Source: Diatrype stigma (taxonomy: Eukaryota > Ascomycota > Sordariomycetes > Xylariales > Diatrypaceae). From it: 64,000 nt of DNA. This document shows, one piece after another, positions 43,958 to 54,908 of this stretch (positions within the stretch are counted from its first letter, which is position 1; each line of letters starts with the position of its first letter). Location: assembly GCA_022225965.2 (NCBI GenBank), contig JAKJXP020000104.1, positions 62,001 through 126,000 on the forward strand. Reading direction: 5' to 3'. The position numbers and the translations under genes were made by a program. Under the pieces are notes generated by a model. That model was not told the origin of the DNA, did not search any database, and saw only the letters and a program-made list of their open reading frames with translations.

Positions 43958-44169
43958 TGGATGAAATATCTCGACTAGTTCAAGTATTCATACTGGGATT
44001 TGCTAAAAGAGATAAATGAATTTGGATTCGTCCTGTTCGCTTTGTTGCCTATGGTATCATGCTGCCAGTACATACTATATCCCTTAATATTGGCTCTCAC
44101 ATTCCATTTTCCAGTATACGTTCATAACGAATTACTCACAAATCCATCAGCTAAACGATAACCAATAGT

Positions 44170-45484
44170 TCAGTTAAGACTAGGATCATTTCTATGCAGT
44201 CTCCTGCGGGATCTGGAGTACACGGTCAGGGCTAGTACGGATAGCAATATCGTCACAGCGAAGTATAGCCAGATCCAACGTGATACTACACCGGAGTTAT
44301 CGCCAGCGTGGAAGTCGAAGAAGGCGGTACTGAAGAAAGTCTGTATATCACGCCCTCAGTTATGACGCTCCCCTGGAAGAAAGAGCGTGACCTACCGCAA
44401 CAAATGTGGCCGGGAGGAACACAGCCGTTATCACGGAAATTATCTGCATAGATGCGCTGTCCCGAGAGGCCGCTAGGGCTATCCGCTTCTGCTCTTCCGC
44501 GATCGTTTTCAGATGCGCGTTGTCCCTGAGAGCAATGGCATTGTCTTTCTGGGCGATGAGGCTGAATATCTTCCTCTACTTAGTAGCAAAACCAACAAGC
44601 CACTCCGACATAAGTGCACCTACAGTTTGAACTTGAGCTTGCGCTCTTTTTGATGTATACCGGGCCCTTAGTTGTACGCCCTCGATGGTATTCTGCAATA
44701 AGGTGATGTCATCTTGAAACCCTCTGTTTATCTTCAGAAGCTTTTCTTTGCGATCACCTGGTGAGACGGCCTCGAGCACTCGGCAGTTGATGCGATCAAA
44801 AGCGACTAGCTTTGGTGCCCAGAACTCGCACAGATACTCGGTATATGCAAGCTTGGATGCTACACTAGTGATGTCGGCAGTGACGGCGTTAAAGTCGATG
44901 GCTTCTGGGTCGGGCAGCAGCCTCCTCTTTTGCATGTCACTCGATGGTTTGCTCGAGTCCCATTTGGTCAGGAGACCGGTTTCAGCTCGACCTGCACGAT
45001 ATCCCGATGACAATCTCGAACACCGAGGATGGCCGTTTGAAGTCTCGTCTCTACTAGGATCATGGGTAGAAGCATTGGCAACGCAAGTCTTCCACGATAC
45101 TTGTCTAGTTCTTTAACGACATGCTGTATTTCCGCTGATGTTAAACCATGGACGAAGGCTCGGGTAAGGTACGTTTTGGGGCAGTAACTCAAACTGGCGC
45201 TGAAATGCCATTTTCGGTTATGTCTGTTTTGAATGATGAAGCCTTCGGAGTAAGGTCAGATTGCCCTGCTCCATAGGCGGCAAGGTAACGAACATACTTT
45301 GCATATCTTGACAACACTCGTTTGGGTTGTTGTGTACTTCTGTAAATATGCTGTTTGCCTCTTGGAGAACCCGGGTGTAAGGAATTGGGAGAGACATTGT
45401 CCGTAGGAGAACTTCAAAAGTCCCTTGGGTCATTCGCAAAGGGGACAGGCCTAGCATAGATGGACTATCGCAGATCCCCTCCAC
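44170..45484 (-). pseudogene. CorA-like fungal membrane protein, apparently frameshifted
   Basis: The 3' part is well resolved: 45003-44624, 44575-44396 and 44340-44170, with phase-0 introns of 48 and 55 bp (both donors GTAGGT). It encodes a helical region (DFNAVTADITSVASKLAYTE, FQDDITLLQNTIEGVQLRAR), IFSLIAQKDNAIALRDNAHL, then SASMQIISVITAVFLPATFV-ATFFSTAFFDF and a final TM segment WIWLYFAVTILLSVLALTVY. This is the usual C-terminus of the abundant fungal CorA-like proteins. Upstream, MLLPMILVETRLQT...DIVQVE should run into ETGLLTKW, but the two are in different frames near 45000-45010 and no GT-AG intron can bridge them. The upstream segment at 45484-45290 (LSPLRMTQGTFEVLLRTM) also joins poorly. 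Exon-like pieces continue to about 46046 (FIQEMEEDEWTRFVDGGG, then LEPVSRALPDILDHFVGDS). Either the gene is decayed or the sequence has an indel. Confidence 0.6.
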
Positions 45485-46968
45485 CCTTTCAGAGAATCTT
45501 GAGCAACCGGGTTAGTGACTAGATGGCCGAGGCCACTAGGAATCTTCAGCACCGACGTACATGACCATCATCCCTTCTTCGCGAGACTTCCCTTGGTGTT
45601 CACGGCCCTATCGCTCGATCAGATGGGCCATAAATCATACGTATATCAGGCTGTCCCCTACGAAGTGGTCTAGAATATCCGGTAGGGCTCTTGAGACTGG
45701 TTCGAGCCTTAGTGTATTCGCAGTTTCGTCCTGTGGACAATCGGCCATCGGCCATCGGCCATCAGAGGCATGTCGCTTGGTACCCTACACACGGGCTACT
45801 CACTTGGAAATTGGACATTTGAAGGTACGTGAGCTCATTTGACCGACTGAAGAGACCACCACCATCCACGAAACGAGTCCACTCGTCTTCTTCCATCTCT
45901 TGTATGAAGCGGCCGATATTGCTGGCCTGATTGGCACTCGCCGACTTGTCGCTTCTTTGACCAACGGGCATTGCTGGGCGGCATGGTATACCATGTATTC
46001 TAATGGAAAGAAAATAACAGGCATTCGCAACATTAAGCTGTTGCATACTTGGTCACCTGAGGGGCATGTTGAGCTGAGCTGAAAGCTGCAGCTGCAGCTA
46101 AACACGCCACCGCCACATACGAAACCAATAGAAGATATAGAGGATAGGCAGCGACAGCACGAACCTTGGAACATCCAGTGCATGATTTCGTGGCTAGCAT
46201 CATTGCTACTATCTGGGGTTGTCAGGCTGGCTTGGTGTCAAATCTTTTCTATTTTATTTCTCCTCGTTGCCCCCCATTTTATTGGTAAGAAGCAGGACAT
46301 GCACTTATCCTGAAATCTAAATGAACCCAACAGCATTACTACAGCAAGCATTATAGGTATCATTCAACCGGCATCTTTCTTTGGTAAATATGAAATGGGA
46401 ACTAGGTAGATACGTCAAGTTTTTAACCCCTATCTTTGCTATTGTCAGCAGCCGCTACTTAGTAAGCTAAGGGGGTGGTTCAGCCCTGGGGCATATAGGT
46501 GGCACAGTGCCCCCCTAACCAAGCAAGCTAAGGGCCGTGCTAAGGGCCATGCTAAGGAGCACAATCTGGGCCCTGACGAGTACGAAGTAGAGCCAGGATT
46601 TCGCGAATTCTAGCCATACCTACACATAACGGATTCCCTAGCAAATTCCTTGAATCATGACTCACTGATACGTTGTGTACTATGTATTGGTCTTGTAGGA
46701 TCATAAAAAGGATCCCTGGATGGAAGAAAAAGAGGTTCTATTAAGCCAAGTCCCTATAACTACCTAGGTACATAGCTAACTAGCAACAAGTAATGGAAAC
46801 TAGAGGATGTACTAGGTCTATAATCCACGTGACTGCCCCACAAACCCCGTAATAGTACATAGAAACTTACCGATATCTTGGGCGCTATTCACCTCACGCT
46901 TGCAACCAGACTGCCAGACCAGCAGTGGAATATATTTACTAAGAACTTTGAAATTCGCAACATCCAAT
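45485..46968. other. Probable 5' remains of the CorA-like gene, then AT-rich spacer
   Basis: 45485-46046 (minus) carries open segments with good splice sites (GTGAGT donor near 45815, CCACAG acceptor near 45738) that look like the N-terminal exons of the CorA-like gene. An ATCGGCC repeat lies at 45740-45763. At 46460-46565 is a cluster of imperfect GCTAAGGGCC/AAGCTAAGG units and their near complements, perhaps a transposon end. No other gene is supported before the tRNA. Confidence 0.35.
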
Positions 46969-47076
46969 GGGCTGGTAGCTCAGTGGCAGAGCAGTGGATT
47001 GCAATGATTGGATCCTTCATAGGATTACGAGACTTGGAATCTCCAAAGGTCGCTGGTTCAATCCCGGCTCAGCCCT
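46969..47076 (+). tRNA. tRNA-Cys (GCA anticodon) with a 36-nt intron
   Basis: The cloverleaf is complete: acceptor GGGCTGG pairs with TCAGCCC allowing G-U/T, D-arm GCTC/GAGC, T-arm GCTGG-TTCAATC-CCGGC and variable loop AGGTC. The anticodon stem GTGGA/TCCAA has one G-A mismatch at its outer pair. The anticodon GCA is at 47001-47003 in the loop TTGCAA, and the intron 47005-47040 follows position 37, the standard site. The discriminator base is T (U73, a known tRNA-Cys identity element), followed by TTCTTTTT, a Pol III terminator. The mature length is 72 nt. Confidence 0.9.
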
Positions 47077-48033
47077 TCTTTTTGTCACAAACAATTGATA
47101 ACTTCGTTTACTGTCTATTTCCTTGGTCTCTCTTTTGGCCGCAACACATTTTGTCAGGGCGTTTTGGGTCGCCAAAGCATACACCAAGTCGTCGCTACTT
47201 AGTTAGCCACCAATCATACCTCGTCCACAACCACACGCTACAGTCTACTTACCCTCCAGGGTCAAATAAAGGAGTACTGGAGTTCATTGGAGTTCATTGT
47301 TGGGGGATCCAGGAAGGACATTTGACAGCGACGTCACTTTGCTCTATCAATCCTTAGTCGGGACCAGCGACACGGAATGCTATTGTAGGTCTTCCAGGTC
47401 TTATTGTTACTGTCCAGGTGTCATTGTCCAGGTTTCATTGGTCCTCCGCCCCAACAAAGTGCACGGAGTCGGGAAGTCTGGACAGTCTCCGACCGCATCC
47501 GAAGACTCACTCTCACTCACTCACTCACTTACATATTAGTAATTCAGCCTGTCCGTCTGTTTGCGCTTGTCGGCATTCGAAGCGCATACGCGGCTTACAT
47601 AGGAAGCGTACTGTGTAGCTGGTGTGTAACCATAGCTGGCTGACATGATCCTGCAATTCCTCCTACCACAATACCTAGTAGTAATTCTTCCCATGCCGTG
47701 TACGCATTGCCGCTCCGTTCTAAGAGTCTTCCTGGCTCCATGGCAGACAGCCGGCTTCCGTATAGACTTCAATGGTTTGTTGTACTCTTACTGTGATCAA
47801 TCAGCTATCAGCTATGTAATCTACATCGTATCTAGTTAGTTTCCAACTAACCGCTGCCTTTCATCTCATCTCATCGCATCGCATCGCGCGCGCGCGCACG
47901 CACGCACATACATGGTCTTGCGTTCGTCCTCATTCTCGTGACTCTCTGCTCCCTCCTTTCCCTTCCCTTCCCTTCCCTAGTGAACCCACTAGAACTGTTG
48001 TCGCCTCACCATTCATTGTCATCGATTGTCACG
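47077..48033. other. Spacer between tRNA-Cys and the SGNH hydrolase
   Basis: No gene recognised. It has short direct repeats (GGAGTTCATT twice at 47280-47298, TCACTCAC at 47510-47528), a CG/CGCACG alternating tract at 47884-47907 and a CCTTCC pyrimidine tract directly before the hydrolase gene. Confidence 0.45.
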
Positions 48034-49023
48034 ATGCCGCCACCGCACTCACACCCGCGCCGGCAGCCGCCACCAAAGCAACTGCACATAGCGAGCATAG
48101 GCTCCTCCTTCGCAGCCGGACCCTCAATCGAGCCGGTGGCGAACCGGTTCGCGGCGCGCTCCGGCGCCAACTACGCCTCGCTGCTCGCGGCGCGCGTCGG
48201 CGCCCGGCTGACGGACCTGGCCGTGTCAGGCGCCACGCTGCGCAACCTGCTGAGCGAGCCGCAGGCCATCCCGGATCCGGGGTTGGGGCCGAGTCCGGAA
48301 CCGGGGCTGGCGTCGGGGTTGGGGGGCTACCGCTTCGCCCCCCAGGTCGAGCAGCTGCCCCCGGACGCCGACATCGTACTCGTCCTAGCTGGCGGCGACG
48401 ATCTCGGGTACGTCGGCGGCCTCCTCACCGATACCGCTAACTCTCACTGGATCGGCCGGTTTATTACGCCGGTGGCCGACCAGAGCGCCTCGGCACTACC
48501 GTCTTCGGACGGTGATGACGGTGGAGGTGGTGGTGGCGGCGGCAACGGCAGCGAAAACGAGAGCAGCAAAGCAACAGCGACCCCGATACCACTAGACGAA
48601 GCAGCCCTCGCAGATAGCTACGGCGCGGTCCTGGACGCGGTGCACGCGCGAGTGCCGGGCGCCCTGGTGCTCGCGGTCGAGTACCTGACGATGCTGGGGC
48701 CGGACGCGCGGCCGGGGACGCGGGACGTGCCGTTCGCGGCGGAGCGGGCGGCACACCACCGGCGGGTGGCGGTGGTGCTGCAGCGGGCGACGGCGCGGGC
48801 GGTGATGGCGCGACAGGGGCCGGGGCAGAACTGGTGCGTCCTGGTGCCGGTGACGGAGCCGAGCAAAGGGCACGGGCTCGGCGCGAGGAACGCCTGGGTC
48901 TCGGGCTTCAGCTGGCGCCTGCTCTACTCGGGCGGCGCCTACCACCCCAATGCCGAGGGCATGAAGGCCGTGGCCGAGATCCTGTACTGGAAGCTGTTCG
49001 AGCTGGGGAGGGTCGGTGGGTGA
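48034..49023 (+). CDS. SGNH/GDSL-type hydrolase
   Basis: Single exon, 329 aa. SGNH enzymes are esterases, lipases or deacetylases with a Ser-Asp-His triad. Block I is IASIGSSFAAGPSIEP, with Ser in the GxSxA(A/G)G position (about residue 26). Block II is LTDLAVSGATLRNLL with its Gly. Block III reads LVLAGGDDLGYVGG, with GGDD where the family usually has GGND. Block V is YHPNAEGMKAVAEIL, supplying Asn and the catalytic His. A Gly/Asp/Asn-rich loop (about residues 150-190) separates blocks III and V. No signal peptide is evident at the ATG 48034, so the protein may be cytosolic; the in-frame GTG-initiated extension upstream is not used. The fold is clear, the substrate unknown. Confidence 0.75.
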   Translation: MPPPHSHPRRQPPPKQLHIASIGSSFAAGPSIEPVANRFAARSGANYASLLAARVGARLTDLAVSGATLRNLLSEPQAIPDPGLGPSPEPGLASGLGGYRFAPQVEQLPPDADIVLVLAGGDDLGYVGGLLTDTANSHWIGRFITPVADQSASALPSSDGDDGGGGGGGGNGSENESSKATATPIPLDEAALADSYGAVLDAVHARVPGALVLAVEYLTMLGPDARPGTRDVPFAAERAAHHRRVAVVLQRATARAVMARQGPGQNWCVLVPVTEPSKGHGLGARNAWVSGFSWRLLYSGGAYHPNAEGMKAVAEILYWKLFELGRVGG

Positions 49024-49663
49024 AAGGGTGGTGGTCGTGGTGGCGATGATGATGCGATCACCGCGACTGTTGGTTATTGGGTTCAGTCAGGGCGTCATGG
49101 TAACCCTCTGAAATCGGGCCCGTACTTAAAGTTCTTCAGGCGTTGACGAACATTGGGGACGACCCGGAACTCGACCGGAAGTGAAATGCGACCCCTTCCG
49201 CTTCCTTGCTCCCACTCCACCCCATGATATCCGAACATTCAAGAACCACACGTTTTGCCGCTAAAGTCGTGTATTAGTGCACTCAAGGATACGAGGGAAT
49301 GCAAGAATGGAGAAACGATCCACCCCTATAGATACCTGCCGACCGATATAAGGTCAGACATGAAACAGGGTGATCACGTGCTTTGCTTGGAACGTGTACG
49401 GATTATGCGTTTATAAGCCCACCATGTACAGGAGTGTGGCCAAAGTCGGAAGCGGCTGGGGACAAATGTGGTCAAAAGTAATGCTTTAGCATCGATAACT
49501 ACCCAAGAAGTATGATATCAAGCAGTGGTTGTGCTCCTGCATAGCAAACTGCCAGTGAAAGATCATATGGAAAACGGCGATCTATCTGAATCGCAAATAT
49601 GCCATCACAAATACCGGAACAGTCCCCATCCCAATATTCGTCTGTGGAAATCCGTATCAGATT
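49024..49663. other. Convergent spacer, no gene
   Basis: 0.64 kb between the SGNH gene and the 3' end of the polytopic membrane protein; no supported ORF or repeat. Confidence 0.5.
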
Positions 49664-52114
49664 TCAATCGCTTGTGTTTACATATGAGGAAGGAATTGCA
49701 GATTGAGGTAGACGTCCGGGGGCATCCATAGCCTCTGTTAGTCGTTCCGTCTCGTCCAGAAAGCATCTCCTGAGTCGGCGCTGGTGCCACCATGAGACAG
49801 CAGCAACCAAGCAGAGCACGATAGCAGCAGCTCCTCCCATGAACGGCCACAGCCTCGACTGGTATTTGCTGTCAAAGGTCCGGGTTCCAAGCCCAACGTA
49901 GATGTCAGTACGATTGATGTCCATGCGATAAGCCCAATCCCAGACCGGAATCTACATGTGTGTCAGCTGCAGACACTCGGAAGTTTCACAAAGAGGTAGT
50001 CGACTTACGCTGCACAGGCAGTTCCGATAGACGCCAATGATTTGCATCAGGGTCCCGCCGATAGAGATAAAAACGGTGATGGCTCCCACCACGAACTGGA
50101 CCATCCAACAGACAGACTTCTGCAGCTTGTCCCTGGATCCATAATGCAAATGTGTATCCCAGCCCCAAAGGGCCATCTGCAGTATTTGTGCACAGAGGTA
50201 AGCGAGATGGTTCAAGCTGCGACACGACAGCCCGGTGCGTGGCGTATTCCAAGAGGTTGCGCCTGCTAGTGCCGAGGGAACTATGACGAGCACCAGGACA
50301 CCGAAGAACAGCCACAGCCTATCTTCAACTCCAAACTCGAGCAGCTTTCTCAGTGTCGGGCTGCCGTCACGAGGGACGCCTGTTTGGCTCGCTCTGCGAG
50401 CTTCGGACTCGTGCCAGTCGATGACTTCGTTGACCCATAGACGCTTGTTCGGCCCCCGCCTCCAGAGCGATACCGTCTCGAATCGACCGTCATACGCCGG
50501 CTTGATTAGTTCCAAGTCCTCAACACCTTTCACCAAGTTCCGTAGTCTATCCTGAAAAGAGCCCGTGCCTCGCGGAGTGCATTTGACCACTTTTCTGAGC
50601 CGCCGGCGCCACGGACCAGTATGCGCCTCGGCCCTGCCACCATCTCCAACAAGACTGTGTAGGATGCTAGGGCTGTTCGCAGCTAACATCGCGCACGATA
50701 TAATGGCCAGGTGAGGAATGATCATCCACCCTATAACTAGCTGTCAGTATACTTATACTCGTAACAGGAAGAGCCCTTGACCTACACATGCCGTAAGCAA
50801 GAGCGTGTGCGGTGTCGTTGTCTCCTTCCCGAGACTGTGCTTCGAGTATATTGTAAGTAAACCCGCCGACGAAGAATATGATGGGAGCACCGACCGCCGC
50901 CCCAAAACTGCCTGGTATTAGTTTATCTCAAACTCTGGTGGGATATCCTTAGATGTGTATCTCAAACCACCAACCTAGCCTGGGAGTTAAGGAGGGTCCG
51001 CAGTCTGCTGGGGGCGTTCTCGTCGTATATATACTCCGTGTGTTGTGTTTCGACCTCCATGGCACGAAGCTCTACTACCGATTCTCCTTCGGCCGTAAAC
51101 ACTCCGTTGGGGGGCTGTGTTGTTTCTTCCGGATGTGAATCCTGTCGATTTATGTTTAGGTCGTTGCTCGGTATCGCTGCTCTCTGCACCACTTTGACAA
51201 CGTCCTTCCATACTTGGCTCCGGGCGAGATCAAAGTCTTGATCGTGGCCATCTGGCATCACCAGGATATTGCCAGCAACAATAGCAAGCAGCAAGCGAGC
51301 TCTGAGCAAAGGCAGCATATGGCCAGTGTAGTCCCACGACATATACTTCAATATCTTCCCGTCGAGCATGTATTCGTATATGGCGCTTAGCATCATCGGC
51401 CCCGCGAAGGCGAAGCACACGCAAAGCCAGGACATCGTGTCCACGCATACTATGACAAGCGCCACGAGAAGCTTGAAGTAATAGAGGAAAAAGCCGGAAG
51501 TTTCTCCAGGTGGTGAGCGGAAGATCCACTCCGGTGCTTCGATTTTCCATCCTCTCGGTATGCTGAGACAGAAGGCTACGCAAGGTAAGATGAACTGCAC
51601 TAAGGGCCCTCTAGAACACCGGTTGTCAGACATTCCTTGTTTGTGGCTAACCTTAAGCAAAGCGCGGGAGATTCACTTACATCCACTGTTGCAATGAATT
51701 CGGGAGCGATCTTTGCCAGCCAGGGCAATTTTTCTTGCACCAGGTATAATGAGCCGGGATGACTGGTACACCAGTCCAGTTGACTGTCAGTGGGCTATCG
51801 CAGGGGTATCTGTCAACGCCTTCCAACTGCTGGGTCCAGTTATCATGAGAGCTTTTTGATTCGAAGTCGTCAATCACAGGCTGAAACTCGCTCCTCACTA
51901 TGACTCGATCACTTTCTGGAATAATCGCGTCTTGCAAGTAGCGACTACAGCATAATTCAAAATTAAGACCACCGGGTCGTGTATCCGGATCAGCGACATC
52001 GGTGCTCCATCTGGCTATGAATTCCTGGGACATACAGGTTACAAGACTGACAATAAACCCAAGAAGGGTATAAGCTATTCTCAGTCTCATACTGACAATA
52101 TTGGCTGTATGCAT
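49664..52114 (-). CDS. 733-aa polytopic membrane protein of unknown function
   Basis: Five exons, all phases consistent: 52114-51681, 51610-50975, 50907-50786, 50730-50009 and 49951-49664 (donors GTAAGT, GTTGGT, GTAGGT, GTAAGT). An N-terminal hydrophobic segment (AYTLLGFIVSLVTCMS) acts as signal or first TM. A luminal/extracellular loop follows, with Cys residues and NWT sites (CCSRYLQDAII, YPCDSPLTVNWTG, CKKNCPGWQ). TM helices include FILPCVAFCLSIP, FFLYYFKLLVALVIVCVDT, LCVCFAFAGPMMLSAIY, GAPIIFFVGGFTYNILEA, LWLFFGVLVLVIVPSALAG, VQFVVGAITVFISIGGTLMQ and LWPFMGGAAAIVLCLVAAVS. Two large cytosolic loops are polar. This layout occurs in fungal membrane proteins with no known function; I do not recognise a transporter or enzyme motif. 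The start may instead be the Met at 52090. Confidence 0.65.
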
Positions 52115-53079
52115 GTCTAGCTTGGTTCATGGGATAAAGAAAGGTAGAAAAGCAAGACTGCCCGAACTGTACAACGTTCAAGTACTACTACACTGTACGA
52201 CGGATTGCGTAGTGTGCGCCCATGCCCAGGCCCAGGCTGCCCAGCTTATACCATATCACCAGCCAATTCGTTTCAGCTCAAATATATAAGTTACGAGTAT
52301 AAGCGCTAGAGCCTCAGGGGCGTCATCAGCTGGATCATATTCATTGGTCATCGGCCACCGAGCAACCAATTGTGGCTCTCAATGGTTTAGGGGAGGTCTC
52401 ACTACACGGAGAGCAAGATTTAAGATAGCCTACATTGCTAAATATATAAAGCTTTCCATGACAAACCCGTCACCGAAGATGCAGCCTTCTTTCCAAGGCC
52501 AAGACGAAAGATAAAGCAGGTGCTATACCGCAAGGTTAGTGTCGCATTCAGAAGATCACAAATAGGGATGAATTCGGATACGGATTTAGTCATATAGAAG
52601 AAAAGAAGCGGTCTCTAGTCTAAGGAGCGAAAGAGCTCTAGTTATATATACAGTATGCCAAGTCACTAGATACCGATCACCTGGTTATGTAATGCAAGCT
52701 CTCCTATTCTAGCCCCTATATCGCGACATCATACTGAAGTCGCATTCTGGTTTACCTGGTGGCATGAAAACCAGCTGCATACAAACGGGCCGGATTACCC
52801 TCGCAGTATCTGATTCGCAATCGGGTACCTGCACACTTCCACCGCTCTCCGCCGAACGCCTCGCAGCCTTCTCTTAAGATCCTTACCCATGTTGCTGTAT
52901 CCCTGCGTTGCAAAGCGGGGTTCGCGACTACAGTATGAGTCCACCCCCCTTAACAGAGTTCCACTCCCTCAGATTATAAATTTCGGGATGTTCGATCTCA
53001 CGTCCTCTGTCTGGGGTCAGATGCCATTGTCTATTCACCTTTGTACGCATTTTTGGAACCCCATAGATGGACGCAATCC
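52115..53079. other. AT-rich spacer, no gene recognised
   Basis: From about 52270 the base composition becomes AT-rich and stays so through the relic cluster to about 57.1 kb. No supported ORF. It contains one proposed inversion breakpoint at its right end (about 53040-53080). Confidence 0.4.
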
Positions 53080-53525
53080 TAGAGTCTTTTGCTAGTTCCG
53101 ATGACCAAGGTGTAGAGGCATATGTATCCTCCCCAGCCTCGGCGATGAGATGTTGCGCAACTAGGTGCTTGAGGAGGCGGGCTACTACTATTCAGCGTAC
53201 AATCCAGACAGTCCATTGTTCGGAACTTTTGCATACCCAGTAGCACAGGATCTGCACCTGTTAGTTCTGCGAACTCGGCCGTGCTCAGGGGTTTATTTCC
53301 TTGCTCCGTCCACTTCTTGAAGATGCCGGCATCAATGAGCGTTTTGATCGCGGCATTTGTGGTGGGATTCACCCAGTTGTGAGTACACGCGATATCCCAG
53401 GGTGATCGAACCTTTTGCAGCGTGGCGAGGAGCGCGTCACAGAGTTGAAGGCGCTCTGATTCAGAATCGAACGACCCGACACCAATGTCACCGAGTCTCA
53501 AGATGATCTCGTTTACAGGAGACAT
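53080..53525 (-). pseudogene. N-terminal domain of an O-methyltransferase, inverted away from its C-terminal domain
   Basis: The minus-strand ATG at 53525 starts MSPVNEIILRLGDIGVG, a typical N-terminal dimerisation domain of fungal SAM-dependent O-methyltransferases (WDIACTHNWVNPTTNAAIKT, LSTAEFAELTGADPVLL). A 55-bp phase-1 intron (53236-53182, GTATGC...GTAG) leads to ARLLKHLVAQHLIAEAGEDT, then YASTPWSSELAKDSR, after which similarity stops near 53080. The domain is intact and correctly spliceable, but no methyltransferase domain follows on this strand. Its continuation (a YHELLAPLC-type segment onwards) starts about 10-25 bases upstream of this ATG on the opposite strand. The two halves are therefore head to head. 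The simplest reading is a local inversion of about 0.5 kb within one gene. Confidence 0.7.
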
Positions 53526-53533
53526 ATCAGCCA

Positions 53534-54323
53534 ATGCTGGGTGTCAAAGTAGGCCGGACCTTTTATCATGAGTTGCTAGCTCCACTATGTGTGTCATTAC
53601 CTTCGTACTTAAAAGAAACGGGCTACAAGAACCCGACCAACCTGCAGGACGGAAAGTTCCAGCGTGTCCATGGCAAAGACTCGACTTTCTTCGGATTTAT
53701 TTCATCTTCCCCTCTCCGGAACAAGGAGTTTGCCGATGCCATGGACTGCCATGCACGAGGTAGGATTTCACCATGGCCTGAAGTATACGACACGGATCGG
53801 ATTGTCGGAGGCGTAAAGATGGACCGTCCCCTTGTCGTTGACATCGGTGGCAGCAAAGGCCACGACCTTGAGAAGTTCCTGCAGAGGCATCCCGACATTC
53901 CCAAAGGCAGTCTTGTCTTGCAGGACTTGCCAGAGGTGTTGGATGGCTTGACAGTGAACCCTGCCATAACCGTATGCCCACACGACTTTTTTACTCCTCA
54001 GCCAATCCAAGCGGCTCGCGCATATTTCTTCCACATTGTACTCCACGACTGGACTAACGACAAGGTGGTTGAGATCTTGAGGAACACTGCGGATGCCATG
54101 GAACCAGGATACTCCAAGTTGCTGCTTTATGAAGACGTCATCAGCACACGGGAACCTTCTTTGAACATAACCGTGGCGGATATGACGATGATGACGTGCT
54201 TTTCTTCTGCTGAAAGAACAAAAAAGGAATGGCGCACACTAATTAGTCGAAGGGCTGCATGTCGTTAGGATTTGGAATGAACGGCGTGCCATTGGGAGTA
54301 TCATCGAAGTCGAACGAGTCTAA
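53534..54323 (+). pseudogene. SAM-binding (C-terminal) domain of the split O-methyltransferase, frameshifted at its end
   Basis: The plus-strand frame is open from ATG 53534 to TAG 54266-54268. Family similarity begins near TFYHELLAPLCVSLPSYL and KETGYKNPTN, as expected just after the N-terminal domain. The SAM motif I is PLVVDIGGSKGHDLEKFL (GGSKG instead of the common GGGxG), followed by LVLQDLPEVLDGL and the catalytic-His block YFFHIVLHDWTNDKVVEIL, then KLLLYEDVIS. After EWRTLI the ORF leaves the family pattern, while another frame immediately continues it (GLHVVRIWNERRAIGSIIEV, stop 54321-54323), so a one-base frameshift lies near 54240-54252. With the missing N-terminus, this gene is very probably non-functional. 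Such enzymes methylate hydroxyls of polyketides and related metabolites. Confidence 0.75.
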
Positions 54324-54908
54324 TGACTTTAATCAACCGCCTTCGCAATCATGTGGAAACAAATATGCAACTTGTAGGTAAAGCGTCTAACGAATAGGAA
54401 AGGAAAAAGGGGACATGAAGCTTAATCCGGGGACAGCCTGGAACAGATATATCAACTATAACAGGGAACTTTGAAAGTGCATTATCTACGTCTCGTCTAA
54501 CATTTACTAGGCCTTAGATAGTCAGTATTGGTGAACTGGAAGTTTTCCCCCTATATATCTATGACGTTTGAGGTAATCGGATCGAGAATGGGGCAGACAG
54601 CAGAGAGTGATGAACCATGTGGCTAGATACGAGCTTACTGAGCTAGAGCAAGAAGAGCACTTCATATATAGGGAGCAGTACAGATCGTCGGACTGAAGTT
54701 ATACGCAAATTCTATCGTACAATGAGACTAAAGCCTACAGTATTCACTTAGCAGTCTTTTTGTGTACTTTAATCAAGCCTCATATCCTAAATGTCCAATT
54801 CGGCGTAATAGATGGCCCGCATACAATATATATCATTCGCGTTATACCTGTAGTATGGATAGAATCACACCACCGTTTAATTGATTCGTTGCAAGTCCTA
54901 CGGCCAAT
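54324..54908. other. AT-rich spacer, no gene
   Basis: 0.58 kb with many TATATA stretches; nothing recognised. Confidence 0.45.
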
